Part shown: piece by piece, positions 1 through 11,000 of the stretch | Position numbering within the stretch: the first letter of the stretch is position 1 | Layout: each line of letters starts with the position of its first letter | NCBI RefSeq assembly: GCF_030160835.1 | Contig: NZ_BSPC01000011.1 | Coordinates: 124,001-188,000, forward strand | From: Labrys miyagiensis | Lineage (GTDB): Bacteria > Pseudomonadota > Alphaproteobacteria > Rhizobiales > Labraceae | Reading direction: 5' to 3' | DNA length: 64,000 nt | Notes under the pieces: model-generated | The model's input: the letters and a program-made list of their open reading frames with translations, nothing else | Told to the model about the DNA's origin: nothing | Databases searched by the model: none | Program-made: the position numbers and the translations under genes

Positions 1-294
1 CTCATAGGCAAAGCCCAGTACGATGATCGGGTTGTTGCCGTCCTTGGCGAAGCGGCGCAGGGCCTGCTCGCGCTGGGAGGCGTTGGTGATCTCGAATTCG
101 CGGTAGGTCTTGCCGCTTTCCTTCTTCCAGCGCTCGGCGCCGTTATAAGCGCCTTCGTTGAAGGATTTGTCGAACTTGCCTCCCAGGTCGTAGATGATGG
201 CTGGGCCGGGCTTGTCGGCAGCCGAGGCTGTCGTCGCAACACCGGCTGTGCCGAGGCTCAGCAGGACGGCCAGGCCAAGAAGGGTCGATTTCAT
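1..294 (-). CDS. BMP-family ABC transporter substrate-binding protein (partial, N-terminal 98 residues)
   Basis: The first 98 codons of a minus-strand gene are visible; the rest lies beyond the left window edge. Residues 1-26 form a classic signal peptide (MKSTLLGLAVLL followed by TTASAA-D). The mature protein starts with KPGPAIIYDLGGKFDKSFNE, which is the N-terminal strand and nucleoside-binding loop typical of BMP/Med lipoprotein-type binding proteins (PF02608). Family members bind nucleosides or purines in the periplasm and hand them to an ABC permease. The partner permease genes are not in the window. No lipobox cysteine is seen, so a soluble periplasmic form is likely, as usual in alphaproteobacteria. 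The start ATG has a purine-rich stretch (GGGAGAGCG) just upstream. Confidence 0.85.
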   Translation of the reverse strand, partial: MKSTLLGLAVLLSLGTAGVATTASAADKPGPAIIYDLGGKFDKSFNEGAYNGAERWKKESGKTYREFEITNASQREQALRRFAKDGNNPIIVLGFAYE

Positions 295-469
295 CACGCT
301 CTCCCGCGCTTATTCTCGTTGGTGGATGGAGGGCAATCCCGGTTTACCCGCGACAGCCTTCGCGTGAACATGGCATGGCAGTTACACTATTGAGAAGGGG
401 TGTCGTGCGTTCACCCTTACTTTTCACACAAATCCGGCGGGAAACGCGGGTTCAGGATGAGGATTTCCG

Positions 470-862
470 ATGGCCAAGCTGATCAAGCGCACGCTCGCTC
501 TCATTGCCCATGACCAGAAAAAGGACGAGATGGTCGCCTTTGCCGAGACCCATCGCGCCATCCTGGCGAAGTTCGACCTCGTTGCCACCGGCACGACCGG
601 CGGGCGCGTGCTGGCCGCCTGCCCCGAATTGTCGCTGACGGCGCTGAAGAGCGGACCGATGGGCGGCGACCAGCAGATCGGCGCCTTGATCGCGGAGGGG
701 CAGGTGCACGGCCTGTTCTTCTTCGTCGACCCCCTGACGGCCATGCCGCATGATGTCGACGTCAAGGCGCTGACGCGCCTCGTCCTGGTCTACGACATAC
801 CGATGGCCTGCAATCCTTCGACCGCCGACATGATCATCCGGCAGATGACCCATCTGAACTGA
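470..862 (+). CDS. mgsA: Methylglyoxal synthase
   Basis: This enzyme converts dihydroxyacetone phosphate to methylglyoxal and phosphate in the cytoplasm, a bypass that relieves phosphate limitation in glycolysis. The 130-residue protein covers the whole MGS-like domain. Family motifs are visible: the phosphate-binding TGTTGG at about residues 40-45, [12 protein letters not shown] with the presumed catalytic Asp67, FFFVDPL with Asp87, and His94 in AMPHDVD. These match Asp71, Asp91 and His98 of the E. coli enzyme. It is slightly shorter than the 152-residue E. coli protein because both termini are trimmed, which is usual in alphaproteobacteria. The gene stands alone, with a purine-rich AGGATGAGG before the ATG. 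Confidence 0.93.
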   Translation: MAKLIKRTLALIAHDQKKDEMVAFAETHRAILAKFDLVATGTTGGRVLAACPELSLTALKSGPMGGDQQIGALIAEGQVHGLFFFVDPLTAMPHDVDVKALTRLVLVYDIPMACNPSTADMIIRQMTHLN

Positions 863-902
863 CCGGGCGGCACAGCAAGGGCCTGTGGGCCGAGGCGGCC
901 GC

Positions 903-1220
903 CTACGCGGGTGTGGCCAAGACATAGGTATAAAGGTCGATATCGAGCATGATCGTGAGCGTCAGCAGCGTCTCGACGCCGCAATGGGTGCCGTGAGACT
1001 CGAGGCGGGAAATCGAGGAGTGGCTGAGGCCGTGCGATTCGGCGATCTGCCGCAAGGTGACGTTCCGCTGCAGCCGGCGCGTGCGGATGTCCCCGCCGAG
1101 GCGCTTCCAGTCCATGTTCACGAGCAGCAGCGTCCCGTCTCCCGTCTTCGAACTCGGCTTACCTGCAATCGGCTTTCTGGCATTCATCGCGACAGTCCAA
1201 GGTTGCGGCCTGAAGCCCAT
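903..1220 (-). CDS. Small XRE-family helix-turn-helix regulator
   Basis: The central part reads DIRTRRLQRNVTLRQIAESHGLSHSSISRLES, a complete Cro/CI-type helix-turn-helix. It is followed by a short helical tail (VETLLTLTIMLDIDLYTYVL) like the dimerisation end of small XRE proteins. Three starts are possible: at 1220 (105 aa), at 1187 (94 aa) and at 1115 (70 aa, just before the domain). None has a strong ribosome-binding site, so the N-terminus is uncertain. It converges with mgsA, 40 bp apart. The target is unknown. The high-confidence part is residues 36-101. Confidence 0.65.
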   Translation of the reverse strand: MGFRPQPWTVAMNARKPIAGKPSSKTGDGTLLLVNMDWKRLGGDIRTRRLQRNVTLRQIAESHGLSHSSISRLESHGTHCGVETLLTLTIMLDIDLYTYVLATPA

Positions 1221-1359
1221 TGGATATTGGGCCCCTGGCGAAAGCAGTTTTGTTACATTCCCTTATGGCAGGTAAAGTCTAGCAGCATGTCACGACAGCC
1301 GCTTGATCATTTTTGGTGGTATTTTTAAGGCAAGAACCGGTCGCTTACAGCTATTTCCC

Positions 1360-1519
1360 GGGAGCGCGGACGTCCCGTCCGCTCTTGAACCGCTTCGCGA
1401 AACCAGAAGGGCGCGGCCTGTGATTGAGGACGCGCCCTTTTCATGGTCTACCCTCTGTTGCCGCCCCGGCTGTCCCGGAACGGTATCGGTTCAAGAGCGG
1501 ACTGGAAGTCCGCGCTCCC
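1360..1519. repeat. REPIN-like element, copy A, with internal terminator
   Basis: The left arm (1360-1391) is GGGAGCGCGGAC, five bases, then GTCCGCTCTTGAACC. The right arm (1488-1519) is its inverted partner. Each arm is itself a hairpin (GCGGAC/GTCCGC). The five-base loops differ (GTCCC left, the complement of TTCCA right), so the copy combines two subtypes. Between the arms, AAGGGCGCG (1407-1415) pairs with CGCGCCCTT (1431-1439) and runs into TTTT, a plausible intrinsic terminator. The element lies just 3' of the autotransporter remnant. Confidence 0.8.
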
Positions 1520-1533
1520 AGGGGTGCTCCCGG

Positions 1534-1857
1534 CTACCACATATCGCGCAGGCCGGCGGTGCCCTTGACGATGTAGTTGTCCTTGCCGCCATGGCCGCTG
1601 AGCGCGGTTGAGATGTCGGCCTCGCCATAGACGCTCCACTTGTCGTTCCAGGCATAGGTGCCGCCGACGCCGACTTCGCCCCAGAGCTTCTGGTTCTTCT
1701 GGTGCACCGTGGTGCCGGCCACATCCATGCTGGTGCCGCCCAGGAACTCGTAGCTCAGATTGGCGATGCCGTAGACCTGCAGGCGGCGCATCTTGCCATC
1801 GTCGCCCTTCCAGCTCGACAGGTTCTCGAGCCGCACGCCGGCCCGGCCCTTGAGGCG
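1534..1857 (-). pseudogene. Autotransporter beta-barrel C-terminal remnant
   Basis: About 107 codons remain of the C-terminal translocator of a type V (autotransporter) outer-membrane protein. The reading frame begins LKGRAGVRLENLSSW, continues through alternating strands (YGIANLSYEF, LWGEVGVGGTYAWNDKWSVYGEADIS) and ends VKGTAGLRDMW, with the terminal aromatic residue that outer-membrane barrels need for assembly. The complete domain is about 250-300 residues and should follow a large passenger; both are missing. The frame meets a stop exactly where the repeat at 1859-1961 begins, so the upstream gene was lost at that junction. A GTG at 1836 could start translation but there is no signal peptide, so this is read as a dead fragment. 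Confidence 0.75.
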
Positions 1858-1858
1858 C

Positions 1859-1961
1859 TAAAGCAAAGCGCGTTCAAGCGTGAACGCTTCTTTGCTCTAA
1901 CTCTTTGTTTCGACGCGTCTTTGTGATTCTTGACGATTCCGTCAAATCGCAAAACGCTTTA
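1859..1961 (-). mobile_element. 103-bp MITE-like element, copy 1
   Basis: Read on the minus strand this begins TAAAGCGTTTTGCGATTTGA and ends CGCGCTTTGCTTTA, so the two ends form an imperfect terminal inverted repeat. It also contains an internal hairpin (AGAGCAAAG paired with CTTTGCT). A second copy at 48404-48505 matches at roughly nine of ten positions over its full length. It has no coding capacity, as expected for a MITE. It sits precisely at the truncated 5' end of the autotransporter remnant. Confidence 0.75.
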
Positions 1962-2684
1962 GTGCTCGTGTCAATCGACGGTGCTCCGCATGGCATCCTA
2001 CCCCGCCGATGACGCAGGCGTTGGATTGCGTTGAACATAAAAAGTACAAATATTGACTTTCGTTCGATCCCATGCTTTATTCCCTAACGGAATGAGGCGT
2101 CAGCAGCCGGCGTATGATCAACTCGGCTCCGAACGCCTCCATCCACCCCGACAGCCTGTCCAAGCGGCAGGCGCGCGGCGGTCCTGCTTCTCTCGAAGCC
2201 GGCCTCCAGGGGTGATGAGCGGGACAGAGGGATCGGCACCCCATGGAAGTGCCACGCGATCCCTGGACGGAGCGTGAAGGGCTTGAGCCCGGCAACGCCT
2301 TCGTCCCCACGTCCCGCCGATGCGGTGAAGACGGCTGATGCCACTGTCCGGCCAGGACTGCAGCGCTGAGCCCCTTGACCGAGCCGGCTGGCTCAGGTTC
2401 GGATGGTCCGTGCCATCCGCTCCCGGCTCGCCTCCGCCTTCATAAGGCGGAAAAACAGGTGGCCTTGCACGCCTTGTCAGCGTGCCAGGCAACCGGAACG
2501 GGGCGATGGCGGCCTGCACCGACAGTGCGGCCTGCATCTTCCATGATCATGCTTTCACGGCTGCTCCGCAGCCGCCATCGCCCGGTCTCCTCATCAACCC
2601 AGCCCGGGAGGGCGTGGGAACGAGGGCGTTTGTGCGTTGTGGTGAGAAAGCGGCGGAGGCGAAAGTGCTGGGTGAGGCACGATT
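1962..2684. other. Gene-free stretch before the dnaK region
   Basis: No open frame here has protein-like composition on either strand; the frames are mutual shadows rich in Arg, Pro, Ser and Ala. A small hairpin CCGCCTT/AAGGCGG lies near 2447-2464. Nothing else is recognised. Confidence 0.5.
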
Positions 2685-2819
2685 GGAGTGTCGATCTCCA
2701 CAATCACATCGGCGGGGCCGATGTGATGAGATCGACATTCTTGGAAACGAGGCGCTTATCGGGAAGGAAGATGTCGATCTCGCTCCATCGAATGATGGAG
2801 CCGTGGAGATCGACACTCC
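2685..2819. repeat. Large nested palindrome with cloverleaf or double-hairpin potential
   Basis: A perfect 17-bp inverted repeat (GGAGTGTCGATCTCCAC at 2685-2701, its complement at 2803-2819) encloses three more perfect stems. These are CACATCGGC/GCCGATGTG (2705-2725), GAGATCGACAT/ATGTCGATCTC (2728-2738 with 2771-2781) and GCTCCATC/GATGGAGC (2782-2801). The core TGTCGATCTC occurs four times in alternating orientation, so the region can also fold as two adjacent hairpins (2690-2737 and 2773-2816). No coding frame explains it. It could be a MITE or REPIN of a second family, or a structured RNA. Confidence 0.75.
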
Positions 2820-2918
2820 GCGTCTGGTGCACCTCACCTCGCGAAGTTAGCGTGGACGCCTCCGCGCGAAAACCGGCGATGAAGGCGAAAAACCTTTCTG
2901 GGGAGCGTCCTTCCAAGG

Positions 2919-2948
2919 CTTGCGGCACGGGAAAGCCCCCCTTATATA
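2919..2948 (+). promoter_or_regulatory. RpoH (sigma-32) heat-shock promoter of dnaK
   Basis: CTTG at 2919-2922 is followed after 17 bases by CCTTATATA at 2940-2948. This fits the alphaproteobacterial RpoH pattern (CTTG, 17-18 bases, CYTATNT). It lies about 150 bp before the dnaK start, a normal leader length. Confidence 0.7.
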
Positions 2949-3097
2949 CCCGCCGAACCCGTGAGTTTCCTGGCAACACGAACCAGTGCTCTTCATGGGG
3001 TTTCCGATAGGGACCGGCCGGGTTCCTGAGGGCTTTCCCGGCCTAGGCGTTGCTGCTTCGGGGCGCGTCGGTCTGCTGCACAGGAAGGATGAGACAT

Positions 3098-4999
<1,902 letters not shown>

Positions 5000-5019
5000 T
5001 ATAGGTCGATAGCGTGAGG

Positions 5020-5043
5020 GCCCTCGCCAGAAATGGCGAGGGC
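5020..5043 (+). terminator. Hairpin between dnaK and dnaJ (attenuator candidate)
   Basis: GCCCTCGCCA (5020-5029) and TGGCGAGGGC (5034-5043) form a perfect 10-bp stem with a GAAA tetraloop, followed by TTTCG. The T-run is short, so partial termination or mRNA 3'-end protection is more likely than full termination. It would lower dnaJ output relative to dnaK. Confidence 0.6.
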
Positions 5044-5083
5044 TTTCGCACACTCAATAGTTGGGATGCTCCGAGCGGTTCTT

Positions 5084-6232
5084 ATGGCCAAACGTGACTA
5101 TTACGAAGTGCTCGAGGTTACCCGCGAGGTAACCGAAGTCGAACTCAAGGCTGCTTTTCGCAAGCAGGCCATGAAGCACCATCCGGATCGCAATGCGGGC
5201 AACAAGGACGCCGAGGCCAAGTTCAAGGAAGTGAACGAGGCCTATGAGGCGTTGAAGGATCCGCAGAAGCGCGCGGCCTATGACCGCTTCGGCCACGCTG
5301 CCTTCGAGCAGGGCGGCATGGGCGGGGGAGGTGGCTTCGGCGGCGGGGCGGGCGGCGGCTTCGGCTCCTTCTCCGACATTTTCAACGATATTTTCGAGGA
5401 TCTGGCCGGGCGCGGCCGGGGCCGCAGCACTGCCGGTGGCCGCGAGCGCGGCGCCGATCTGCGCTACAACATGGAGATTGGGCTGGAGGATGCCTTCCAC
5501 GGCAAGACCGCCACGATCAAGATCCCGACTTCGGTGACCTGCGAAGCCTGTCATGGCTCCGGCGCCAAGGCGGGCTCCAAGCCCAAGACCTGTTCGACCT
5601 GCGCCGGCCATGGCCGCGTGCGGGCTACCCAGGGCTTCTTCTCGATCGAGCGGACCTGCCCGGCCTGCCAGGGCCGTGGCGAGGTGATCGACAATCCCTG
5701 CCCCTCCTGCGGCGGCGCCGGCCGGACCACGCGCGAGCGCACCCTCTCGGTCAACATCCCCGCCGGCGTCGAGGACGGCACGCGAATCCGCCTTGCCAAT
5801 GAGGGCGAAGCCGGCTCGCGTGGCGGCCCGTCGGGCGATCTCTACATCTTCCTTTCCATCGCGCCGCATGAGTTCTTCCAGCGCGACGGCGCGGATCTCC
5901 ACTGCCGCGTGCCGATCTCCATGGTGACGGCCGCACTCGGCGGCGAGTTCCAGGTGCCCACCGTCGAGGGCAGCAAGGCCAAGGTGGTGGTGCCGGAGGC
6001 GACCCAGACCGGCAAGCAGATCCGCCTGCGCGGCAAGGGCATGCCGGTGCTGCGCTCGCGCGAGCATGGCGACATGTATGTGCAACTCTTCGTCGAGACG
6101 CCGAAGAACCTCACGCGCCGCCAGCGCGAGCTCCTCGCCGAGTTCGACGAGCAGTCGTCGAAGGAGACGCAGCCGGAGAGCTCGGGCTTCTTCGCCAAGG
6201 TGCGCGATTTCTTCGACGGGCTGGGGCAGTAG
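5084..6232 (+). CDS. dnaJ: Chaperone protein DnaJ (Hsp40)
   Basis: DnaJ delivers substrates to DnaK and stimulates its ATPase. The 382-residue type I protein has all four regions. The J-domain carries HPD at residues 33-35. A Gly-rich linker follows at about 75-110. The zinc domain has four CxxCxGxG repeats ([32 protein letters not shown]), and a C-terminal substrate-binding domain ends near [19 protein letters not shown]. The start ATG at 5084 is set by homology at [10 protein letters not shown]; an in-frame extension to 5033 would run back into the hairpin that follows dnaK. It is the second gene of the dnaK operon. Confidence 0.98.
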   Translation: MAKRDYYEVLEVTREVTEVELKAAFRKQAMKHHPDRNAGNKDAEAKFKEVNEAYEALKDPQKRAAYDRFGHAAFEQGGMGGGGGFGGGAGGGFGSFSDIFNDIFEDLAGRGRGRSTAGGRERGADLRYNMEIGLEDAFHGKTATIKIPTSVTCEACHGSGAKAGSKPKTCSTCAGHGRVRATQGFFSIERTCPACQGRGEVIDNPCPSCGGAGRTTRERTLSVNIPAGVEDGTRIRLANEGEAGSRGGPSGDLYIFLSIAPHEFFQRDGADLHCRVPISMVTAALGGEFQVPTVEGSKAKVVVPEATQTGKQIRLRGKGMPVLRSREHGDMYVQLFVETPKNLTRRQRELLAEFDEQSSKETQPESSGFFAKVRDFFDGLGQ

Positions 6233-6243
6233 CTCCTGTCCCG

Positions 6244-6323
6244 GGTGCGCGGACGTCTCGTCCGCTCTTCCTTTCCGGCGGATGCCACCGGTTCCAAGAG
6301 CGGACGAGACGTCCGCGCTCCCA
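6244..6323. repeat. REPIN-like element, copy B
   Basis: GCGCGGACGTCTCGTCCGCTC on the left (6247-6267) is inverted at 6299-6319, with about 30 bp between the arms. It fills the dnaJ-epimerase gap almost entirely and ends about 10 bp before the next start codon. No terminator stem lies between the arms in this copy. Confidence 0.75.
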
Positions 6324-6333
6324 GCAGGGCCTC

Positions 6334-7203
6334 ATGAACCTCCTCATCTTCGGCCTCGGCTACACCGCCTCGCATTTCGCGGCCCGCTACGGCCGGCGCT
6401 TCGCCCATGTCGCCGGCACCTACCGCTCGCCGACGCCCGGCGAGAGGCTGCCCGATCTGCCCGATGTCGAGCGCCTTGAATTCGACGGCCTGAAGGCGTC
6501 GTCCGCGATCGAGGCCGTGGTCGCGAGCGCCACCCACATCCTCACCTCCATCGCGCCGGACGATGAGGGCGATCCCGTGCTGCGCCATTTCGGCGGGGCG
6601 ATCGCGCAGGCGCCGCATCTGGCCTGGATCGGCTATCTGTCCACCGTCGGCGTCTACGGCGATGCGGATGGGGCCTGGATCGACGAGACCGCCCCGCTCC
6701 GGCCGACCCTCGAGCGCAATGGCGTGCGGGTGAGAGTGGAGCAGGCATGGCTCGACCTCGCGCGCAGGCGCGGCGCGGATGCCCAGATCTTCCGCCTTGC
6801 CGGCATCTATGGTCCCGGGCGCAACGCCATCGTCAATCTCCGGCGCGGCACGGCCCGGCGTGTCGTCAAGCCGGGCCAGGTGTTCAACCGCATTCATGTC
6901 GAGGATATCGCCGGCACGGTGATGGCCGGCATCGACCATCCCAAGGCGGGGCCGTTCTTCAACGTCACGGACAATGAGCCCGCGCCGCCGCAGGATGTCG
7001 TGACCTTCGCGGCCAGGCGCCTGGGCGTCGAGCCGCCGCCGGAAATCGCCTATGAGGCCGCGCAGATGTCGCCGATGGCGCGCTCCTTCTATGGCGAGAA
7101 CAAGCGCGTCTCCAACCGGCGCATCCGGGAGGATCTCGGCTACCGGCTGCGCTATCCGACCTACCGAGAGGGTATTCACGCCTGCTTCCAAGCGGATGCG
7201 TGA
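6334..7203 (+). CDS. NAD(P)-dependent epimerase/dehydratase, YeeZ-like SDR
   Basis: An extended short-chain dehydrogenase/reductase of 289 residues. The N-terminal cofactor motif is LLIFGLGYTASHFA (GxGYxxxxxA at residues 7-16), the variant seen in YeeZ-type proteins rather than GxxGxxG. The active-site segment is YLSTVGVYGDADGAWIDE (a serine/threonine and Tyr in STVGVYG), followed by RLAGIYGPGRN and FNRIHVEDIAG, all typical of NAD-dependent epimerases. The substrate is not predictable; relatives are annotated only as sugar-nucleotide epimerase-like. The gene begins 10 bp after REPIN copy B and may depend on read-through from dnaJ or its own promoter. Confidence 0.85.
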   Translation: MNLLIFGLGYTASHFAARYGRRFAHVAGTYRSPTPGERLPDLPDVERLEFDGLKASSAIEAVVASATHILTSIAPDDEGDPVLRHFGGAIAQAPHLAWIGYLSTVGVYGDADGAWIDETAPLRPTLERNGVRVRVEQAWLDLARRRGADAQIFRLAGIYGPGRNAIVNLRRGTARRVVKPGQVFNRIHVEDIAGTVMAGIDHPKAGPFFNVTDNEPAPPQDVVTFAARRLGVEPPPEIAYEAAQMSPMARSFYGENKRVSNRRIREDLGYRLRYPTYREGIHACFQADA

Positions 7204-7229
7204 CGGCGTCGCCGCAAGTTTACCGTCAA

Positions 7230-7878
7230 GGTTGCCACGACGGAAATCCGGCATTCGGTGTCGCTGAGCCACCGCTTGGGCGGATGGCCCTCCGCTCTTT
7301 GCGGGGTGACTGGCTGCGTGGTGCCGATCGGCTTTCCGAGCCGGCTGGGGCGGGAACCCCGGGCGGCGATGATGGGGCGGACGGCCCCCGGGCGGGCCGA
7401 CAACCTGCGGACGCGGTCGAAAGCCTGGCTTGTGATGCGGTGGCCGCGGTAGGGCATGCGCCACCAGGTACGGTACCAGGGGTGCTTTGAATAATGGCGA
7501 TCCCGAAAGGCTTAGCTGAATGCGATAGCCAGTATCGCCAGCTCGGCGATGCCGACATTGCTGTTGGCGGCGGACGACAGATATTTGTTCGAGGACCAGC
7601 CACGATCGCCGCGGAGGGAAATGTCGCACGAAAAGCGATCGGCGAGGCAGCCGTGGATGAGGACGGGCTCGCCAGGCCGAAGCGTCATGACGGCCGGGTA
7701 ATGGGTGCCGGGATCGGCAGTAGATTGACGTTGGCGGTGGCGTCGCCGCGGACGGCTCCCGGGCTCCCGTTGCCAGCAGGATAAGGCCACCGCCGGCCGG
7801 TAGGGCAACGATCAAGGCTCGAACGAGGCCGTGGATACGAGCAAAGAGACCTGTCGGAACGGGTTGAAATGAGGGCAT
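7230..7878 (-). pseudogene. Frameshifted SH3-domain exported protein with Pro/Arg-rich tail
   Basis: Pieces of one protein appear in order but in different minus-strand frames. From 7878 there is a signal-peptide-like start (MPSFQPVPTG through ALPAGGGLILLATGA). A shifted frame then gives GDATANVNL. A third gives DPGTHYPAVMTLRPGEPVL, GCLADRFSCDISLRGDRGW and NKYLS, the body of a bacterial SH3 (YgiM/SH3b) domain. Further down, YRTWWRMPYRGHR followed by Pro/Arg-rich sequence in several frames resembles the basic tail of such rhizobial proteins. At least two frameshifts separate the pieces, so no intact product is made. The intact family is exported and binds cell-wall material. Confidence 0.6.
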
Positions 7879-8004
7879 CGTGCGACCCCATGTGGTGGAA
7901 GCCGCTCTTCGGCGAGCCGAAGCGTCCTTACGAGCGACAATGCAATGCGGGCACGCCTTCGCCAAGTGACCTGGCCAAATATTTCGGTATCATTCGCTAG
8001 ACGG

Positions 8005-11000
8005 TCAGCCCGGTGTCGCGCCGCGATGACGCTGGTGCCGGGCCTCGGTCACATTCGCCGACAGCGGCTCGAGCGCCGACAACAACTCGATTGTGGAGGT
8101 GACGAGGCGCATGGCGAGGTGAGCGACCCTCGTGCGACGGAGATCGAGCGCCAAACGCAGAAGCTCGGTGGTGCTGCGCAGCATGAAGGTCGGCGACTGG
8201 TTTTCCCAGGCCATGCGAACCGACTTCAGCGCAGCCAGTAGCGTGACGGCCGGCGGCAATCCCCGACGTTGCAGCAGAACGGCCTTCACCCGCCAGCATT
8301 CGGATTTGAACCAGACCTCGCCGCCGGTCGCGATGATCCGCAGGGCCTCCTCGATGGCTGCATCGGCCGCTTGGAGATCGCCGGCGAGCATATGGCCCTC
8401 CGCCATCCACGCCAAATAGGTCGGGCACCAATAGACAAGATTCATCTGACGAAGGGGCAACAGGCCACCGGTCAGCAGATCCATTCCTTTCTGAACCTGT
8501 CCCTGCTGCAGGCATTGCCAGCCTGAAAAGCCGGTGGCAATGACGCCCCAGAACGGGAGCTGCCGGCTTGTGGCGAGATGGCGCAACTGTTGGACGAGCA
8601 GTTCCAAGCCTTTCACGTCCTCCGTGAGGACCCGCAGCATACAAAGATGGGTGAAGGCGTAGCCTTGCGTGTTGGCATGATCGAAGGCCAAGGCCGCATG
8701 ATAGGCTTTCTCTCCCATCCGCATTGCTTCGTCCGCCCGCCCTTCGAGCCAAAGCGTCAATGCAAGATGGCATTCGCTCATTATGCCGAAGTCCGTGCCA
8801 TAGAGGTAAGCCAAGTGGCGCGGCCTGGTCCTGTCATAGAGGGCCAGTGCGGCGACAAGATGAGCCTCCGCCTGCTGCAGGTTCCCTCCGAGCAAGTGGG
8901 AGGTCCCTACCAGACGGTGAGCGATGATCAAGCCATGTTCCGAATGGCTCGCTTCAACACGCTGCAGGAAGGAATGGGAGAGAGCTGCAGCCTCCCGGAT
9001 CCGGCCCGTGACCTGCAGATGCGACCACTCGCTGTAATAAAGTAAGAAGGGCTCGTTACCGTTGTGCAGAAGCTCTTTGCCGTGGCGATCCAACAGGCTT
9101 AGGGCGTGGCTGGTCAGGGTGGCGACTTCAGGCGAGCCATAGCCGCCCGTGGCGATCACAGGCGCGATTTTCACCAGGCAGGCTTCGAATTCCAGCTTGT
9201 GCCGGCCGAAGGTGTCGTCGATCCTGGGCAGGAGTTCGAGCACAAGGCCGATCTGCCGCAGAGCTTCCTGGTTGGCGGACCGGCTCACGGACAGGCGTGC
9301 CGCTCGCATGCCAAAGTCGGCTGCTTGCGGGAAATCACCAGCATGGCGCCAATGATTGGCGATCCGCTCAGGTTCCTCCTCGCTCAACTGCCGAAACTCG
9401 GTGACCAGAATTTGCGCCAGGACGCGATGTATCACTAGCCTTTGCGATTTCAGCAGCGACTCATAGGCGGCGTCGCGGATCAGGGCGTGCCGGAATGCCA
9501 GAAAGGCCTGTTTCTCCGGCACCGAACTTTCTTCGATGATGCCTGACTGCAGGAGCGTATTGATGACGCCATCGAACTCGTCGCTGCCCAGACCCGATAA
9601 TTTCGCAATTACGGCCAAGGGGAAAGTTCGCCCGTACACAGCGGCCAGCTGCGCCACGCGCTTGGCGGAGCCGAGCCGGTCAAGACGTACCATCAGGGAG
9701 TCACGCAAGGTTGCCGGCACGGTTTCCTTCTCGCTGGCCAATTTGCCGGCGGGTTGCGCCTGCTGTTGTGTAATACCTGTCTCGAGATAGCTTCGAGTGA
9801 CCTCTTCGATGAAGAGGGGGATGCCGTCGCTGCGTTCGGCAATGGAGGCAGCGATATCGGGCGGCATCGCCTGAGGGCCGACGAGATCATGGATGAGGCC
9901 TAAGGCGGCGGCCGGTGCTAACCGCTTCAAGGACAGAATGTGGCCCAGATGTTGGAGTGGCGCGCTCTGTAGGGCAGATCTGGTGGTAATGACGAGCAAG
10001 AGCTGGCGGGTGGGAAATGTCGAAGCAAGGTTTTCCAAAAGCTCGATCGTGGAGGGGTCGAGCCACTGGGCATCTTCAACGATGACGAGGCGGCGCCCTG
10101 TTTGCTCTTGACCCGCAAGCACGGAGAGAAGGATCTTCTTGAGAGCCAGGCGTCGCTCGGGGCCGAAGAGGCGTCCTTGGACGGCAGAGCCGGTCGCCAG
10201 CTTCAAACCCGAGATTTCTTCCAGAAGCTGCGCCGTCTCCTCGCCACAGTCGGGCCCAATAAGCCCTTCCAGGGATTTGGCATTCACCAAGCCATCGGGC
10301 GACGTTGCAAAGTCCAATCTCTCCTTCAGAAGGCGCAGAAGAGGGTGAAACGCCGTATTCTGGTAATGGCTCGAAGCCAGAAGCCTGAGATCGGCGGTGA
10401 CGCCAAGCACTCGCTCGAATTCCCTTAACAGACGGCTCTTGCCGATACCGGCTTCTCCTTCGACAATTGTGAGGCAACCACCTTGAGTGGGGATACCGTT
10501 CCACAAGCCCATAAGTGTCGAAAGCTCGCTCGAGCGCGCCGTGAAGAGATCCTTCTGACTAGCGGGATTCGACCTCTTTTCGGTAACCCAACGCCGCTCG
10601 CTGACGACCGAATAGGCATCGATCGGTCTGCTCATACCTTTGAGCGTGAGGTTACCAAGCGGCTCGAGATCGAAGGCATCCTTGAGAAGGGCGCGCGTGG
10701 TGTCACCCACCACGGTGCTGTTGGGCGCCGCAAGTGCCTGTAACCGCGCCGCGACGTTGACAGCCTCACCCACGACCGAACTGAAGACGTTCGTGCCGGC
10801 TAATCGTCTGTCGCTCACCACGACGATGCCTGTGTAGATTCCGACCCTGATCTCGACGCCCTCGCCATATTGCCTGCGCAGGTCGATGGCGAGCGAACGT
10901 ATGTCCTCGATCACTGCCAAACCTGCCCTGACGGCGGATTCTGCGGAATTCTCCAGGGCTAGGGGAAAGCCAAATTTGGCCAGGATGCCGTCGCCGCTGA

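Noticed and set aside
2053-2850. Several 70-140-codon frames between the autotransporter remnant and dnaK
   Set aside because: All overlap each other on both strands and cross the large palindrome; none resembles a protein family.
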